Positions 17,676-27,461 of a DNA stretch of 64,000 bases are shown piece after piece (within the stretch, counting starts at the first letter, position 1; each line of letters opens with the position of its first letter). The position numbers and the translations under genes are program-made. The notes below the pieces were generated by a model that saw nothing but the letters and a program-made list of their open reading frames with translations, did not search any database and was not told where the DNA came from. The DNA comes from Hyphomicrobiales bacterium. GTDB taxonomy: Bacteria > Pseudomonadota > Alphaproteobacteria > Rhizobiales > Xanthobacteraceae. The stretch lies in contig JAFKKG010000009.1 of assembly GCA_017305715.1 (NCBI GenBank), positions 62,001 through 126,000 of the forward strand, in the 5' to 3' direction.

Positions 17676-17704
17676 CGGCTGTGTCCCATCCGCAACATTG
17701 AAAC

Positions 17705-19603
17705 CTACAAGAACCCGATCGATATCCACGGGAAGATCGCCACGATGATGAGGCCGACCATCAGCGCCAGCAGATAACCCCAGATCGGCCTGATGCCTTC
17801 GGCCGGATCGACCCGTCCGATGGCGCAGGCGGCATAGTAGCCTACTCCAAACGGCGGCGCGAATAGCCCGATACCCATCGCCAGGATCACGATCATGGCG
17901 TAGTGGACCTCGTGCACGCCGACCGCCCGCGCGATTGGAAACAGCAACGGGCCGAACAGCACGATCGCCGGAATGCCCTCCAGCACGCTGCCCAGGATCA
18001 CGAATGCCACGATCGATACGGCGATAAACGTCGCGGAGCCGCCGGGCAGGCCGGTCATGGCGGCCGCCAGCGTGCGAGAGAAGCCGGATTGGGTCAGCCC
18101 CCAAGCCATGCCGGTGGCACAGCCGATAATCAGCAGGATCGCGCCTGACAAGCAGGCGGTCTCGACCAGCATCGGCAGGATCCGGCGCCAGTCGAAATTG
18201 CGGTAGATCAACAGGCCGTAGATCAAATAGCCGACGATGAAGGCATAGACGATGCCGATGGTGGAAACCTCGGTCGCGGTCGCGATGCCTTCGACCACGG
18301 CGTAGCGGATCACGAACGGCAGCGCCACGGCGGGCAGGGCGATGATGAAGGCGCGACCGATCTCGCCGCCGCTGGCCCGGGCGACGTGGGTCAGGTCCTC
18401 GTCGCGGTAACGCCACCACACCAGCGCCGACAGCGTGATCGCCAGTACCACGCCCGGCAGCAGGCCGCCGGTGAACAGCGCGGCAATCGATACGCCGGTG
18501 ACCGAGCCGATCGTGATCAGCACCAGGCTCGGCGGGATGGTTTCGGTCTGCGCGCCGGTGGCCGAGAGCAGGGCGACGAGATCGCCTGGCTTGGCGCCCC
18601 GCGCCTTCATTTCGGGAAACAGCACGGGGGCCACGGCGGCCATGTCGGCGGCCTTGGAGCCGGAAATGCCCGAGACCAGATACATCGCGCCGACCAGCAC
18701 GTAATGCAGGCCGCCGCGAACATGGCCGAGCAGGCTCGCCAGGAACGCCACCATGGCGCGGGCCATGCCGGTCATCTCGATCAGGAGCCCCAGGAACACG
18801 AACAGCGGCACCGACAGCAGGATGAGATGGCTCATGCCCTCGTCCATCCGGCCGACCAGCACCATCAGCGGCGTGTTGGTGGTCAGCGCGAGGTAACCGT
18901 AGGTCGCCAGCCCAAAGCCGAACGCAATGGGAACGCCGGCGAAGACGCAGAAGCCGGCCACGCCGACGAAGAAGATGATCAGATTGAGATTGCGCAGCGG
19001 CTTCAGCGCGCCTTGCAACAACCAGAATACCGCAATGATCAGAGCGACCGACACGATGGCCCACAGCACGGTACGGAAATCAGCCGATCGCGCCAGCCGC
19101 AGCAACGCAAACAGCGCCATCAGCGCGATGCCGACCGGCAGTGCCGCGGCGCGCCAGATATTGCGGATCTGCAGCGCCGGCGTGGTGATGTAGCTTTCCT
19201 CGTAGGCGTATTCGTAGGCCGGCCAGGCAATCATCAACAGGAAGGCCAGCGCGGCGCAGGTCGCGACCAGATCCAGATAAGCGCGCGTCGCAGGCTTGGC
19301 GCTGGCGACCACAGCCGTCATCCGCATGTGTTCGGCGCGGCGGAACGCCACCGCGGCCCCCAGCATCGCCAGCCACAGGAACAGGATTGACGCCAGTTCG
19401 TCCGACCAGATCAGCGGCCGGTGCATGCCGTAGCGCGCCACGACGCCCGCGAACAGGATCACGATCTCGGCGACAACCAGAAAGGCGGCCGGGAGCTCGA
19501 CCAGCATCCCAAGGAAATGCTCGATCGACGCCAGCAATGAACGACGGCGAGGGGGCTGAGCCACCTCGCCGGTCACCGTTTCGGTCAGTTCGGCATGAGC
19601 CAT
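17705..19603 (-). CDS. TRAP transporter permease, fused DctQ-DctM
   Basis: A 632-aa inner-membrane protein. The first part (about residues 30-190) looks like a small DctQ subunit with four helices (SDELASILFLWLAMLGAAVAF). The second part (about 200-632) is a large DctM subunit with many helices and the family motifs SGISGSKAADMAAVAPVLFP and GIGLFAPPFGVGYY. Normally the two subunits are separate; fusions are known in the family. Together with the DctP protein encoded 34 bases upstream, it should use the sodium or proton gradient to import an organic acid. Confidence 0.93.
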   Translation of the reverse strand: MAHAELTETVTGEVAQPPRRRSLLASIEHFLGMLVELPAAFLVVAEIVILFAGVVARYGMHRPLIWSDELASILFLWLAMLGAAVAFRRAEHMRMTAVVASAKPATRAYLDLVATCAALAFLLMIAWPAYEYAYEESYITTPALQIRNIWRAAALPVGIALMALFALLRLARSADFRTVLWAIVSVALIIAVFWLLQGALKPLRNLNLIIFFVGVAGFCVFAGVPIAFGFGLATYGYLALTTNTPLMVLVGRMDEGMSHLILLSVPLFVFLGLLIEMTGMARAMVAFLASLLGHVRGGLHYVLVGAMYLVSGISGSKAADMAAVAPVLFPEMKARGAKPGDLVALLSATGAQTETIPPSLVLITIGSVTGVSIAALFTGGLLPGVVLAITLSALVWWRYRDEDLTHVARASGGEIGRAFIIALPAVALPFVIRYAVVEGIATATEVSTIGIVYAFIVGYLIYGLLIYRNFDWRRILPMLVETACLSGAILLIIGCATGMAWGLTQSGFSRTLAAAMTGLPGGSATFIAVSIVAFVILGSVLEGIPAIVLFGPLLFPIARAVGVHEVHYAMIVILAMGIGLFAPPFGVGYYAACAIGRVDPAEGIRPIWGYLLALMVGLIIVAIFPWISIGFL

Positions 19604-19637
19604 TGCGGCCCCCTGACTTGATCAGACCCCTGTCCCG

Positions 19638-20657
19638 TTACGACAGCTTGCCGACGGACTTTTCGAGCAGCTCCCAGGCCTGGTCGCCGTATTTGCCCTT
19701 CCACTCCGCATAGAAGCCGGCCGAGCGCAGCTTGTCCCGGAACGGCGTCACGTTGGGCTGGTTGAACGCAAGGCCTTTGCCGGCCAGCTCCTGCTGCAGC
19801 CCGGCATTGAGCTTGGCGACGTCCTCGCGTTCCTTGACGCCGGCGGCGTTGATGTTCTTGGCGACGATGGCCCGGATGTCCTCAGGGACCTTTTCCCACG
19901 CGCGGCGATTGGCCAGGAACCAGAAGCCGTCCCACATGTGGTTGGTCAGCGAGCAATATTTCTGCACCTCGTAGAGCTTGGCGGTCGAGATGATTGCCAG
20001 CGGGTTTTCCTGGCCTTCGACGATCTTGGTCTGCAGCGCCGAATAGACTTCGCTGAAATTGATCGAGGCGGGCGCTGCATCGAACGCCTTGAACATCGAG
20101 GTCCAGAGCGGCGAGACCGGCACGCGGATCTTGAAGCCCTTGAGGTCGTCGGGCCCGTTGATCGGCTTGGTCGACGACGTCGTCTGGCGGAAGCCGTTGT
20201 CCCAGATCTTGTCCATGACCACGAGATTGGCTTTTGTGATCTCGCCGCGGACATAAGCCCCCAGTCCGCCGTCCATGGCCTTCCAGACCGTGTCGTAATC
20301 CGGGAACGCGAAGCCGATGCCGCTGATCGATGCCGCCGGCACCAGCGTCGCCAGGATCAGGCCCGACAGCGTGAAAAACTCGACACCGCCGGAGCGAATC
20401 TGGCTCAGCATGTCGGTGTCGGAACCGAGCTGGTTGTTCGGGAAAATCTGCAGGTCGAACCGGCCATTGGTCTCGGCCTTGATCGCCGCCGCCATCTCCT
20501 TGGCGCGGGCATTCATGGGATGGCCGTCCGGCAGGTTGTTGGCGTATTTGTAGGTAAATTCGGCCGTCTGGGCGCGCGCCACCCATGGCGCGCCAATGCC
20601 GCCCAACACCGCTGACGCAGCGGATGCCTTGAGAAGCGTGCGTCGTGAAAAGCTCAT
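19638..20657 (-). CDS. TRAP transporter substrate-binding protein DctP
   Basis: A 339-aa periplasmic binding protein with a twin-arginine type signal (SRRTLLKASAASAVL, cleaved near ARAQT). DctP-family features include LPDGHPMNARAKEMAA, the VMDKIWDNGFRQ strand, and RVPVSPLWTSMFKAF with the Arg that usually contacts the ligand carboxylate. The ATG at 20657 has a GAGGGAG site, while the longer frame lacks one. It is the first gene of a dctP-dctQM-acyl-CoA synthetase operon. The ligand is unknown; a monocarboxylate fits the neighbour. Confidence 0.94.
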   Translation of the reverse strand: MSFSRRTLLKASAASAVLGGIGAPWVARAQTAEFTYKYANNLPDGHPMNARAKEMAAAIKAETNGRFDLQIFPNNQLGSDTDMLSQIRSGGVEFFTLSGLILATLVPAASISGIGFAFPDYDTVWKAMDGGLGAYVRGEITKANLVVMDKIWDNGFRQTTSSTKPINGPDDLKGFKIRVPVSPLWTSMFKAFDAAPASINFSEVYSALQTKIVEGQENPLAIISTAKLYEVQKYCSLTNHMWDGFWFLANRRAWEKVPEDIRAIVAKNINAAGVKEREDVAKLNAGLQQELAGKGLAFNQPNVTPFRDKLRSAGFYAEWKGKYGDQAWELLEKSVGKLS

Positions 20658-21179
20658 CGAATTTCTCCCTCGAGGGTTATTGTTCTTGAGATGCAATCCT
20701 ATACGGACCTGATGCCGTGCGGTCATCAGCGATCTCATTCAGGGCGGGCTTATTGCAGCGTCTGGAAGCGGCGGCAATATCGGCGTCAGGATCGCGCGAC
20801 GAGCCAGCCATCGCGGGCTTCCGAACGGCGTTCGGGACGCGCCTCAGAGCCGCAGGCGACAGCCAAACTGATTTGCCGTGGTAGGAATTTCGCCTAAACA
20901 TCTGATTCAATTGTAGATATAAATATTCCATAATATACCTTATGCGAATTACGGTCATAAGGGTGAGCAATGCCAAATCATGGCCGTGCAAGCCGAAGTT
21001 TCTATTGGCGCTTGTTCTCCCTCTCGTTGTGCCCTTAAAGTGAGGATGGGACCCGCAGGATATTGGCGGCGCCGAAGCAACCTCGGCAGGATCCCGGATT
21101 TTGATACGGCCAAGATATTTCCCGAGGAGCTGATGATCACTCCTGTGCGTGCCGGTTTGTTCGTGGACGTTTTGCAAAG
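20658..21179. other. divergent intergenic region, likely promoters
   Basis: About 520 bases between the divergent TRAP operon and the cyclase operon. Positions 20901-20940 are strikingly AT-rich for this genome and probably hold the cyclase-operon promoter or a regulator site. A 71-codon plus-strand frame at 20980-21195 overlaps the cyclase start and does not look like a protein. Confidence 0.4.
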
Positions 21180-24100
21180 GTGGGCCCTGCCGTGAGCACA
21201 TGCCCGGTTTGCTCGGCCCCAGTCGCTCGCAAGCACCGGTACTGCCCGCAATGCGGAAGCAGGCTTGAAGGTGGCGCCGACAATTCTGCCGGCCTTCCGG
21301 CCACCGGCGCGGCGGCGCGCGATCCGCATCCCAACCAGCGCGAACATCGTCCGAAGTTGCGGGCGATGCGAATGTCGACGGAGAATAAGCAGGCCAGCGT
21401 GCTGTTCGTCGACGTCTGCAATTCGACCATGCTGTTGCAGCATGCCGATCCGGAAGCATCGCGGGAATATCTCGGCAAGACGCTCGACCTCCTGGTCGAT
21501 GCGATCGAAACCTTTGGCGGCACCATTAGCCAATTGCTGGGCGACGGTCTCGTTGCCCTGTTCGGCGCGCCGATTGCGCAGGAAGATCACGCCTTGCGGG
21601 CTTGCATGGCCGCCCTCAAGATCCAGCGCGCAACCATCCCCGCCTACGAAGCCCACGGCCTTGTCAGCCCCACCTTTCGCATCGGCATCAATTCCGGTGA
21701 GGTGCTGGTGGGCATCGTCGGCCAGTACCAATGGTCGCATTACGGCGCGGACGGCCAGACCATCCACATCGCATCGCGGCTCGAGCAGATGGCGCCGCCC
21801 GGCGGCATATTGCTCAGCGCGTCGACGCAGCGGCTGGTTGCGCAGCAGATCGATACGCGGCCGGTCGGGGTGCGACCGGTACGCGGACTGAACGCCCCGA
21901 TCGAGCTTCACGAAGTCCTGGTCGGCACGGAAAGCTCGGCGGCCGCGCCGCTGACGCGAAAACAGCAATGGGCGCCCCTCGTCGGACGCACCGATTCGTT
22001 GCAGGTGCTCGGCCGGGCCTTCGAAACCGTTCAAACTGGCACGATGCGGACCATCGGGCTGCGAGGCGATGCCGGGATCGGGAAAACCCGCCTGATCGCG
22101 GATTGGACGGGCGCGCTCACCAGTCAGGGCGTGGACGTTTGCATCACCCAGGCCAGGGGATATGCGAGCACGCGGGCCTACAGCACGGCCGCCGACCTGA
22201 TCGCGAACATGGTGGGCGTGCCTCGCAGCACCGTGACCGAAGCCAAGCAAATTGCAATGCAGGCGCTGGTCGCCAAATGGCCGGCAGATGGCGCCGACCA
22301 TCTGGCGGCCGTGAGCGACCTGCTCGGCCTGGGAGCGCCGAGCGAACTGTGGCTGGGATTGAATCCGGGCCAGAGGCGACGCCGGATCGGCGAGGCCATG
22401 TTGTGGCTGGTGCGCCGGCGTCTCCAGACAGGCCCGCTCGTGCTGGTGATCGAGGATGTCTTTCTGGCCGATCGCGACAGCCTGCGGCTGTTCGAGGCTT
22501 TGCTTCCCCGGCTCCAGGCGCTGCCGGTGCTGGTTTGTGTCAGCTATCGGCCGGATTTCGAACACCAATGGGCGCAGGCTGCGTGGTTCGCGGAGCACCT
22601 GGTGTCGTCCCTGCCCGACGGCGAGATGCTCGCCCTCGCCCGCGCCCTGCTCGGCGATGATCCTTCCGTGAACGGACTTATGGTCGAACTGGTGCGCCGC
22701 GCCGACGGCAATCCGTTCTTCATGGAGCAGATTGTCATCACGTTGATCGATGACGGATCGCTCGAAGGAACGCCGGGTGCGTACCGGTTGCAGAAACGTC
22801 TCGGAGAATTGCGGGTCCCGGGTTCGGTTGCCGCCGTCATCGGGGCGCGCGTTGACCGCCTGCCCGATGCCGCGAAGTCGGCGCTGGAGGCCGCCAGCGT
22901 TCTCGGCGATCCGATCACCCGGGAACTGATCGCCGCCATGCAGGAGGTCGATCTTGCGCGTGCGGAAGACCTCTTGGGTCTTTGCCTCTCGTCCGGCTTG
23001 CTGACCTCCCCCGCCAAGGTGCGCGGTTCGCTCGAGTCGCCCGCATTCCTGTTCCGTCATGCGCTGGTGCGGGATGTCGTGCTCGGAACCCTCACCCGCG
23101 CCCGCCTCAGGGCGCTGCATCGGCTCGCCTTCCTCGCCTTGCATGCGCAGCCCGGTGCCGACGATGCTGACGCCGCGCCGGCGCTCGCGCATCACGCCTT
23201 CAGGGGCGGAGAATGGGAGCAGGCGGCGCGGTACGCGGTGAAGTCGATGGCAAGCGCGATCTCGCGCTCGGCCAATCAGGACGCCCTGCAATTGTTCGAA
23301 ATGGGCATCGAAGCGTCCAGCCGCGTCGACGGCGAGTCCGCGGCACGCGCCCTTGAGCTGGCGCTTCGACTGGAAGCCATCGGCGCCATGATGGCGCTCG
23401 GGCAGATCGACGAAATCTTCAACAACATGGCACGCGCCGAAACCATCGCTGCGCAACTGAACGACCAGCGTGCACGCGCCTCGGTTTTGACCCAGACCGC
23501 GGTGTTCCTGTGGATGCGCGGGGATTTCGGGCAGGGTCTGCGGCACGCGACGCAGGGCCTGGAAGCGGCCCGCCTCGCGCAACGACGACATATGACGATG
23601 GCTGCGCATCAAACGCGCCTGCTGCACTTTCATGCGCTCGGACGATATTCGGAGGCTGCCGCGGAAGGTCGGGCCGTGCTCGCCGAGTTTGGTCCCGAGT
23701 TGGCGCAGCACTCCGTCCAGACCGGATGGGCTGCCATCCCGATCATCAACCTGTACGCATTCCATGCCAGCACGTTGTGGCGGCTTGGCGACTACCAGGG
23801 CGGGCAAAGCGTATGCGCCCTCGCCTACGACATCCTGTCGAAGGTCGACCATCCCTACTCGCGTTTGTTGATCGATACCGTCCAGGGGCAGATCTGGATC
23901 GAGCAACAGGAACTCGACAAGGCGGAAGCCTTGCTGCGCACGGCCGTTCAGCAATGCATGACACACAGCGTGCTGACCATGCTGGCCGTTGCACCGGGGT
24001 TCTCGGCAGTGCCCTGGCGCGCAACGGCAGGGCGTCCGAGGCCGTACCGCTGCTCGAAAAGGGGTTTGACGACCGCATCTATAGTGCAGCCGGTCCTTAT

Positions 24101-24388
24101 GGCAGGACCTTCATGCGTGTCGGCCTGGGCGTCGCCTATCGCAATCTTGGAAGGCTGGACGATGCGATCCGCGCCGGACGCAGGGCCGTCGAACAAAGCG
24201 GCGAAGAGTACGGGCACCGGACCGAAGCCCTTTACGAACTGGCCGAGACGTTGCGGCGGGCCGGCAATGATGCAGAGGCAGAGGATTGCTTCAGGCAGAC
24301 CCACGAGGCGGCGCGCCGCTTGGGAATGCCGTTTTTCGAAAGGCGGGCCGCAGCAGCCCTTGCAAAACCTGAGTGGCACCCGGCATGA
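21180..24388 (+). CDS. zinc-ribbon class III nucleotide cyclase with ATPase and TPR regions (frameshifted near 23996)
   Basis: A large signalling protein, about 1069 aa when the frame is restored. Order: N-terminal zinc ribbon (Cys8, Cys11, Cys22, Cys25); class III cyclase domain (about 70-235) with metal-binding Asp78 in LFVDVCNST and Asp122 in QLLGDGLVALFG, and RIGINSGEVLVG; an AAA/STAND-like ATPase with Walker A GDAGIGKT near 300; then a long TPR-like helical region. At about 23996, within CCGGGG, the frame shifts: the original frame runs to 24689 with arginine-rich nonsense, while the -1 frame continues as a good TPR (LGSALARNGRASEAVPLLEK, GVAYRNLGRLDDAI) and ends at 24388, overlapping the next ATG by 4 bases. 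This is either a real mutation, a sequencing error in the G-run, or frameshifting. GTG starts are possible at 21180 or 21192. First gene of a four-gene operon. Confidence 0.83.
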
Positions 24389-25668
24389 AAATCTCAACCT
24401 CCGCTCCCGATGCCATGCCGCCGGGCGTTCGCGCCCTGCTCTATGGCGCCTTTTGCTGGCTCAACCGCCACATCATCGTTTTGCGCGGGGTGGGCGCGCT
24501 ACTGCGGTTGTGGCCCTCCCTCGCCGGCCGGTTTGGCCTCGCTGCCCGCGCCAGCGCCGTCAAAGGCGTCCTGACGCGACCGCAGAGTTTTTCAAATCGT
24601 ACGCACGCGCCCGATCTGGTGGCTGGCGACTACCTGATCGCGATGGATCCCGGCCCGGTTTATGCTGCCGACAGGAAGTTGCTCGATAGCCGGTTGGCCA
24701 TTCTACGGGTTCAGGCCGACGCCGATCGTGAGGCGCAGAGGCTTGTCGCCAAACTCGGGAATCCCCCAGGGCAATCGTTCGATCTCATCGACGACTATCT
24801 GATGTGGATCGCGTTTCACGCGATCCAACCCGTGTTCGGCACCGCCGCCAGCGAGGTGGCCGCCGGCGCGGGAGGCGATGTCAATGATCCCGGTCTCCAG
24901 CGGCAGTACCTTCTGGAGATCAGATATGTGGCGGGCCAGCTTCTGGCCGGCAACTCGTCGACGCTACGCGTACAGCGGAGAGCGGAAGTCCACGCGGCTT
25001 CGCTGATTGCGCGCATCCAGGGGGTTTGTAGCAACGTTGAAAAGGCCTGGGGAGAGCCAAGCCCATCGGAGGGCACCGAACGCAACGCGGTCGGCCTCGC
25101 CTGGATTTCGCATCCGGTGACGGTGCAGTCCGGTGCCCTTGTCGTGCAGGAGCTTTTGAGCCGCCGAAAGGTCTATGAAGATCTTCGATCGGCAGCGAAC
25201 GAATTGGGAGAACGCGTCTGGACGGACCAGAGTTTTCGCAAATCCGTCTATGATCACGTGCTCGAGTTGATGCGATTCAGACCGATCTTTCCGCTGATGG
25301 CACGCGATGTCCCGCGCGACACCGAGTTTGCTACCGGCGGGCGTCGCAATGCCGTGTGCCCCGCCGGCGGCAAGGTCGCTCTGTTTTCGATCGGGGCGTT
25401 GTTCGATCGCCGTGCAGTCCGTCGTCCCGGCCGATTTTGTCCGCAGCGCGATTGGGGCGACCAGGAGGGCTTGCGCTGGCTGATGTTCGGATACGGCACG
25501 CGCCAGTGCCCTGCCAAGGACCATGCGGTGGATATCCTGACGAGTGCCCTGATCGGCTTGCTGACGATGCCGGAGCTGCGGCTGTCGAGCGATGACGGCA
25601 AGGCAATCGCCTACGATGGCCCGCTGATGTCACGCATGCGCGTGCGCTGCGCTGCGCAGGAGAAATAG
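24385..25668 (+). CDS. divergent cytochrome P450
   Basis: A 427-aa protein. The heme-binding loop MFGYGTRQCPAKDHAV is clear, with thiolate ligand Cys375. The ExxR pair is Glu294-Arg297 in LELMRFRPIFP. The PERF-like region before the heme loop is also present (RRPGRFCPQRDW). The usual I-helix AGxxT motif is not visible (the matching stretch is about 234-258), so oxygen activation may differ from typical monooxygenases, perhaps peroxide-driven. It overlaps the cyclase frame by 4 bases and is followed 5 bases later by a membrane-protein gene. Substrate unknown; the operon also carries a DyP peroxidase. Confidence 0.83.
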   Translation: MKISTSAPDAMPPGVRALLYGAFCWLNRHIIVLRGVGALLRLWPSLAGRFGLAARASAVKGVLTRPQSFSNRTHAPDLVAGDYLIAMDPGPVYAADRKLLDSRLAILRVQADADREAQRLVAKLGNPPGQSFDLIDDYLMWIAFHAIQPVFGTAASEVAAGAGGDVNDPGLQRQYLLEIRYVAGQLLAGNSSTLRVQRRAEVHAASLIARIQGVCSNVEKAWGEPSPSEGTERNAVGLAWISHPVTVQSGALVVQELLSRRKVYEDLRSAANELGERVWTDQSFRKSVYDHVLELMRFRPIFPLMARDVPRDTEFATGGRRNAVCPAGGKVALFSIGALFDRRAVRRPGRFCPQRDWGDQEGLRWLMFGYGTRQCPAKDHAVDILTSALIGLLTMPELRLSSDDGKAIAYDGPLMSRMRVRCAAQEK

Positions 25669-25673
25669 CAGCC

Positions 25674-27461
25674 ATGCTCACCACCGTCCGGCAGCAGATG
25701 ATTTGTGTGATTGCCCCGGACTGGTCCAGCGGGGCCGTTCTGCCGGATTCCAGATTGCTGGAGAAGTTTTTCGGTGACGTCGGGATCGTGCACTTCGCCT
25801 CGATTGCCTTGTTGCCGGCACTTGACGATGCGCCCGGCAAGAAATTGCCGTCGCTGATGCTCGAACTAGCCGTCGAAGAGGGGCTGCGGCCCTACGACGT
25901 GTTCTATCGTCTCGTGAACGATCCCAGCGGAACGATGTGGTCGCTCTACAGCGCGTACTGGTCCAATCCGTCCTCCCTGGTCAGCGAGCGCAACCAGGCC
26001 TTGGTCGATCGGTTGATGGAATGGCACTCTATCGCCGATGGCGGCTTCGTCGGGGCGCGGGACCGGTCGGTCGGGCAGATCAAAATGGAGCGCGATCTGC
26101 TTCAGCAAACGCGGGCCGAGGCGCGCCGGCTGAAGCCGCAATACGGCAGTGACCGCGCATCCTTTGCGCTGGCGCTCAGCCGATGGGCCCGTGGAAATCC
26201 AGCGCTGGAGTGGGCAGCCAAGCCCGCGCCCCGATCCTGGTATTGCAAAAGCGGCGCCGCGAAGGCGCTCTACGGATTGGCGATCGCCGGCGTGGTGCCG
26301 GCCGTCCTTTGGCTGGCGGGTGCGTTATCGCGGTTATTGATGCGCGCCGATGCATGGTTCTTCGGCATGCCGCATCCCGGGGTGCAGGCCGTGCTGGACG
26401 CGGTGAGCCAGGCAAGTCGGTCGCTGCTTTGGACTTGTGGACGCGGCGTCCTCGCGTTGTTGGCGCTTGTCGTTCTGGCGTGGCTGTTCTTTGTCGTGCT
26501 GCCGGCGATTTTCAAGGCCTGGCGGACCTGGCTGGCAAGCCTGCATCGCGAACTCGATCGGCCGACCGAGACGTGGTCGTCATTGGCGACTTACGTCGTC
26601 GGTTGGCTCGTCGGCGTGCCGCTCGTTATCGCGGTCCTCGCGTGTGCCGCAGCCTATACTTTCGCACCAGAATGGCTCGCAAGCCAGATCAAGCCGTTGA
26701 TCCCGCACGCTCCCGGATGGAAATTGCTCGGCATCGGTGCCGTCGTGTTCATTCTGGGTCTCGGCATTGTCCAACTGGCTAACCGGTTCAACCGTCTGCT
26801 TTCGAAGCTGAGCGCCCGGTTCTATCATCCACGCGAAGACGACGTGTACCGCGCGCAGCAGGTTCATCCATCGATCGATCAGTGCGAGGCGGACCTCGTC
26901 GGAAAAACCGCGCACATGATAAGTCTCACGGATATGCGCGATCCGAATGGATGGAGCGTCTGGTGGACCCGTGCCGCGCTGCGTATCGTGACATTCGCCG
27001 GACGGGTATTTTTCACGGAAGGACGCCTGGGCGATGCGCCCGGCATTCACTTCGGTCACTGGCATATTATCGACAACGGCCGCCGTTATCTGTTCTGCTC
27101 CAATTATGACGGCAATTTTGGCGGCTACCTCGACGATTTCATCAATGGCGCGACGGTCGGAACCACGCTGGCATGGCGGTGGACGAAGCTCAAGCGCCGT
27201 GCGTCCGCGGTCGCCGGTCAGCCTGATGTCGCCGAACCGCGCAGCTTTCCCCCGACACGGTTCGCTGTTTTCCGAGGTGTGAAGTGCGAGCTGAAGTTCA
27301 AATCCTATGCGCGCGACAGCATGCTTCCGCATTTGTATCGCTTCGAAGCCTGCAACACGACGGTCGACGAAATCGACCTTGCCACCGCGCTGCGCGACGC
27401 CCTGTTCGGCGAACGGAATGACAAGAACGACGACCTGATCATGAGGGCCATCGAATGTTGA
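25674..27461 (+). CDS. membrane protein of the cyclase-P450-DyP operon, unknown function
   Basis: A 595-aa protein with a soluble N-terminal region (about 1-185), four hydrophobic segments (about 195-215, 255-280, 308-330 and 348-368) and a soluble C-terminal region (about 375-595). The C-terminal part contains IHFGHWHIIDNGRRYLFCSN followed by YDGNFGGYLDDFI. A weaker echo of this pattern occurs near residue 38 (VHFASIALLPAL, then LMLELAVEEG), so the two soluble parts may be related domains flanking the membrane segments. I know no function. It overlaps the DyP gene by 7 bases, which argues that the two products act together, possibly placing the peroxidase at the membrane. Confidence 0.8.
   Translation: MLTTVRQQMICVIAPDWSSGAVLPDSRLLEKFFGDVGIVHFASIALLPALDDAPGKKLPSLMLELAVEEGLRPYDVFYRLVNDPSGTMWSLYSAYWSNPSSLVSERNQALVDRLMEWHSIADGGFVGARDRSVGQIKMERDLLQQTRAEARRLKPQYGSDRASFALALSRWARGNPALEWAAKPAPRSWYCKSGAAKALYGLAIAGVVPAVLWLAGALSRLLMRADAWFFGMPHPGVQAVLDAVSQASRSLLWTCGRGVLALLALVVLAWLFFVVLPAIFKAWRTWLASLHRELDRPTETWSSLATYVVGWLVGVPLVIAVLACAAAYTFAPEWLASQIKPLIPHAPGWKLLGIGAVVFILGLGIVQLANRFNRLLSKLSARFYHPREDDVYRAQQVHPSIDQCEADLVGKTAHMISLTDMRDPNGWSVWWTRAALRIVTFAGRVFFTEGRLGDAPGIHFGHWHIIDNGRRYLFCSNYDGNFGGYLDDFINGATVGTTLAWRWTKLKRRASAVAGQPDVAEPRSFPPTRFAVFRGVKCELKFKSYARDSMLPHLYRFEACNTTVDEIDLATALRDALFGERNDKNDDLIMRAIEC

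Noticed and set aside
17676-19064. Upstream extension of the acyl-CoA synthetase frame to 1012 codons
   Set aside because: The first 460 codons are a shadow of the DctQM gene; the enzyme begins at MSATQNQYS.
20955-23966. A 1003-codon open frame on the minus strand opposite the cyclase gene
   Set aside because: Its composition is that of a shadow frame in GC-rich DNA (many His, Arg, Gln, Gly). The plus strand carries clear zinc-ribbon, cyclase and ATPase motifs.
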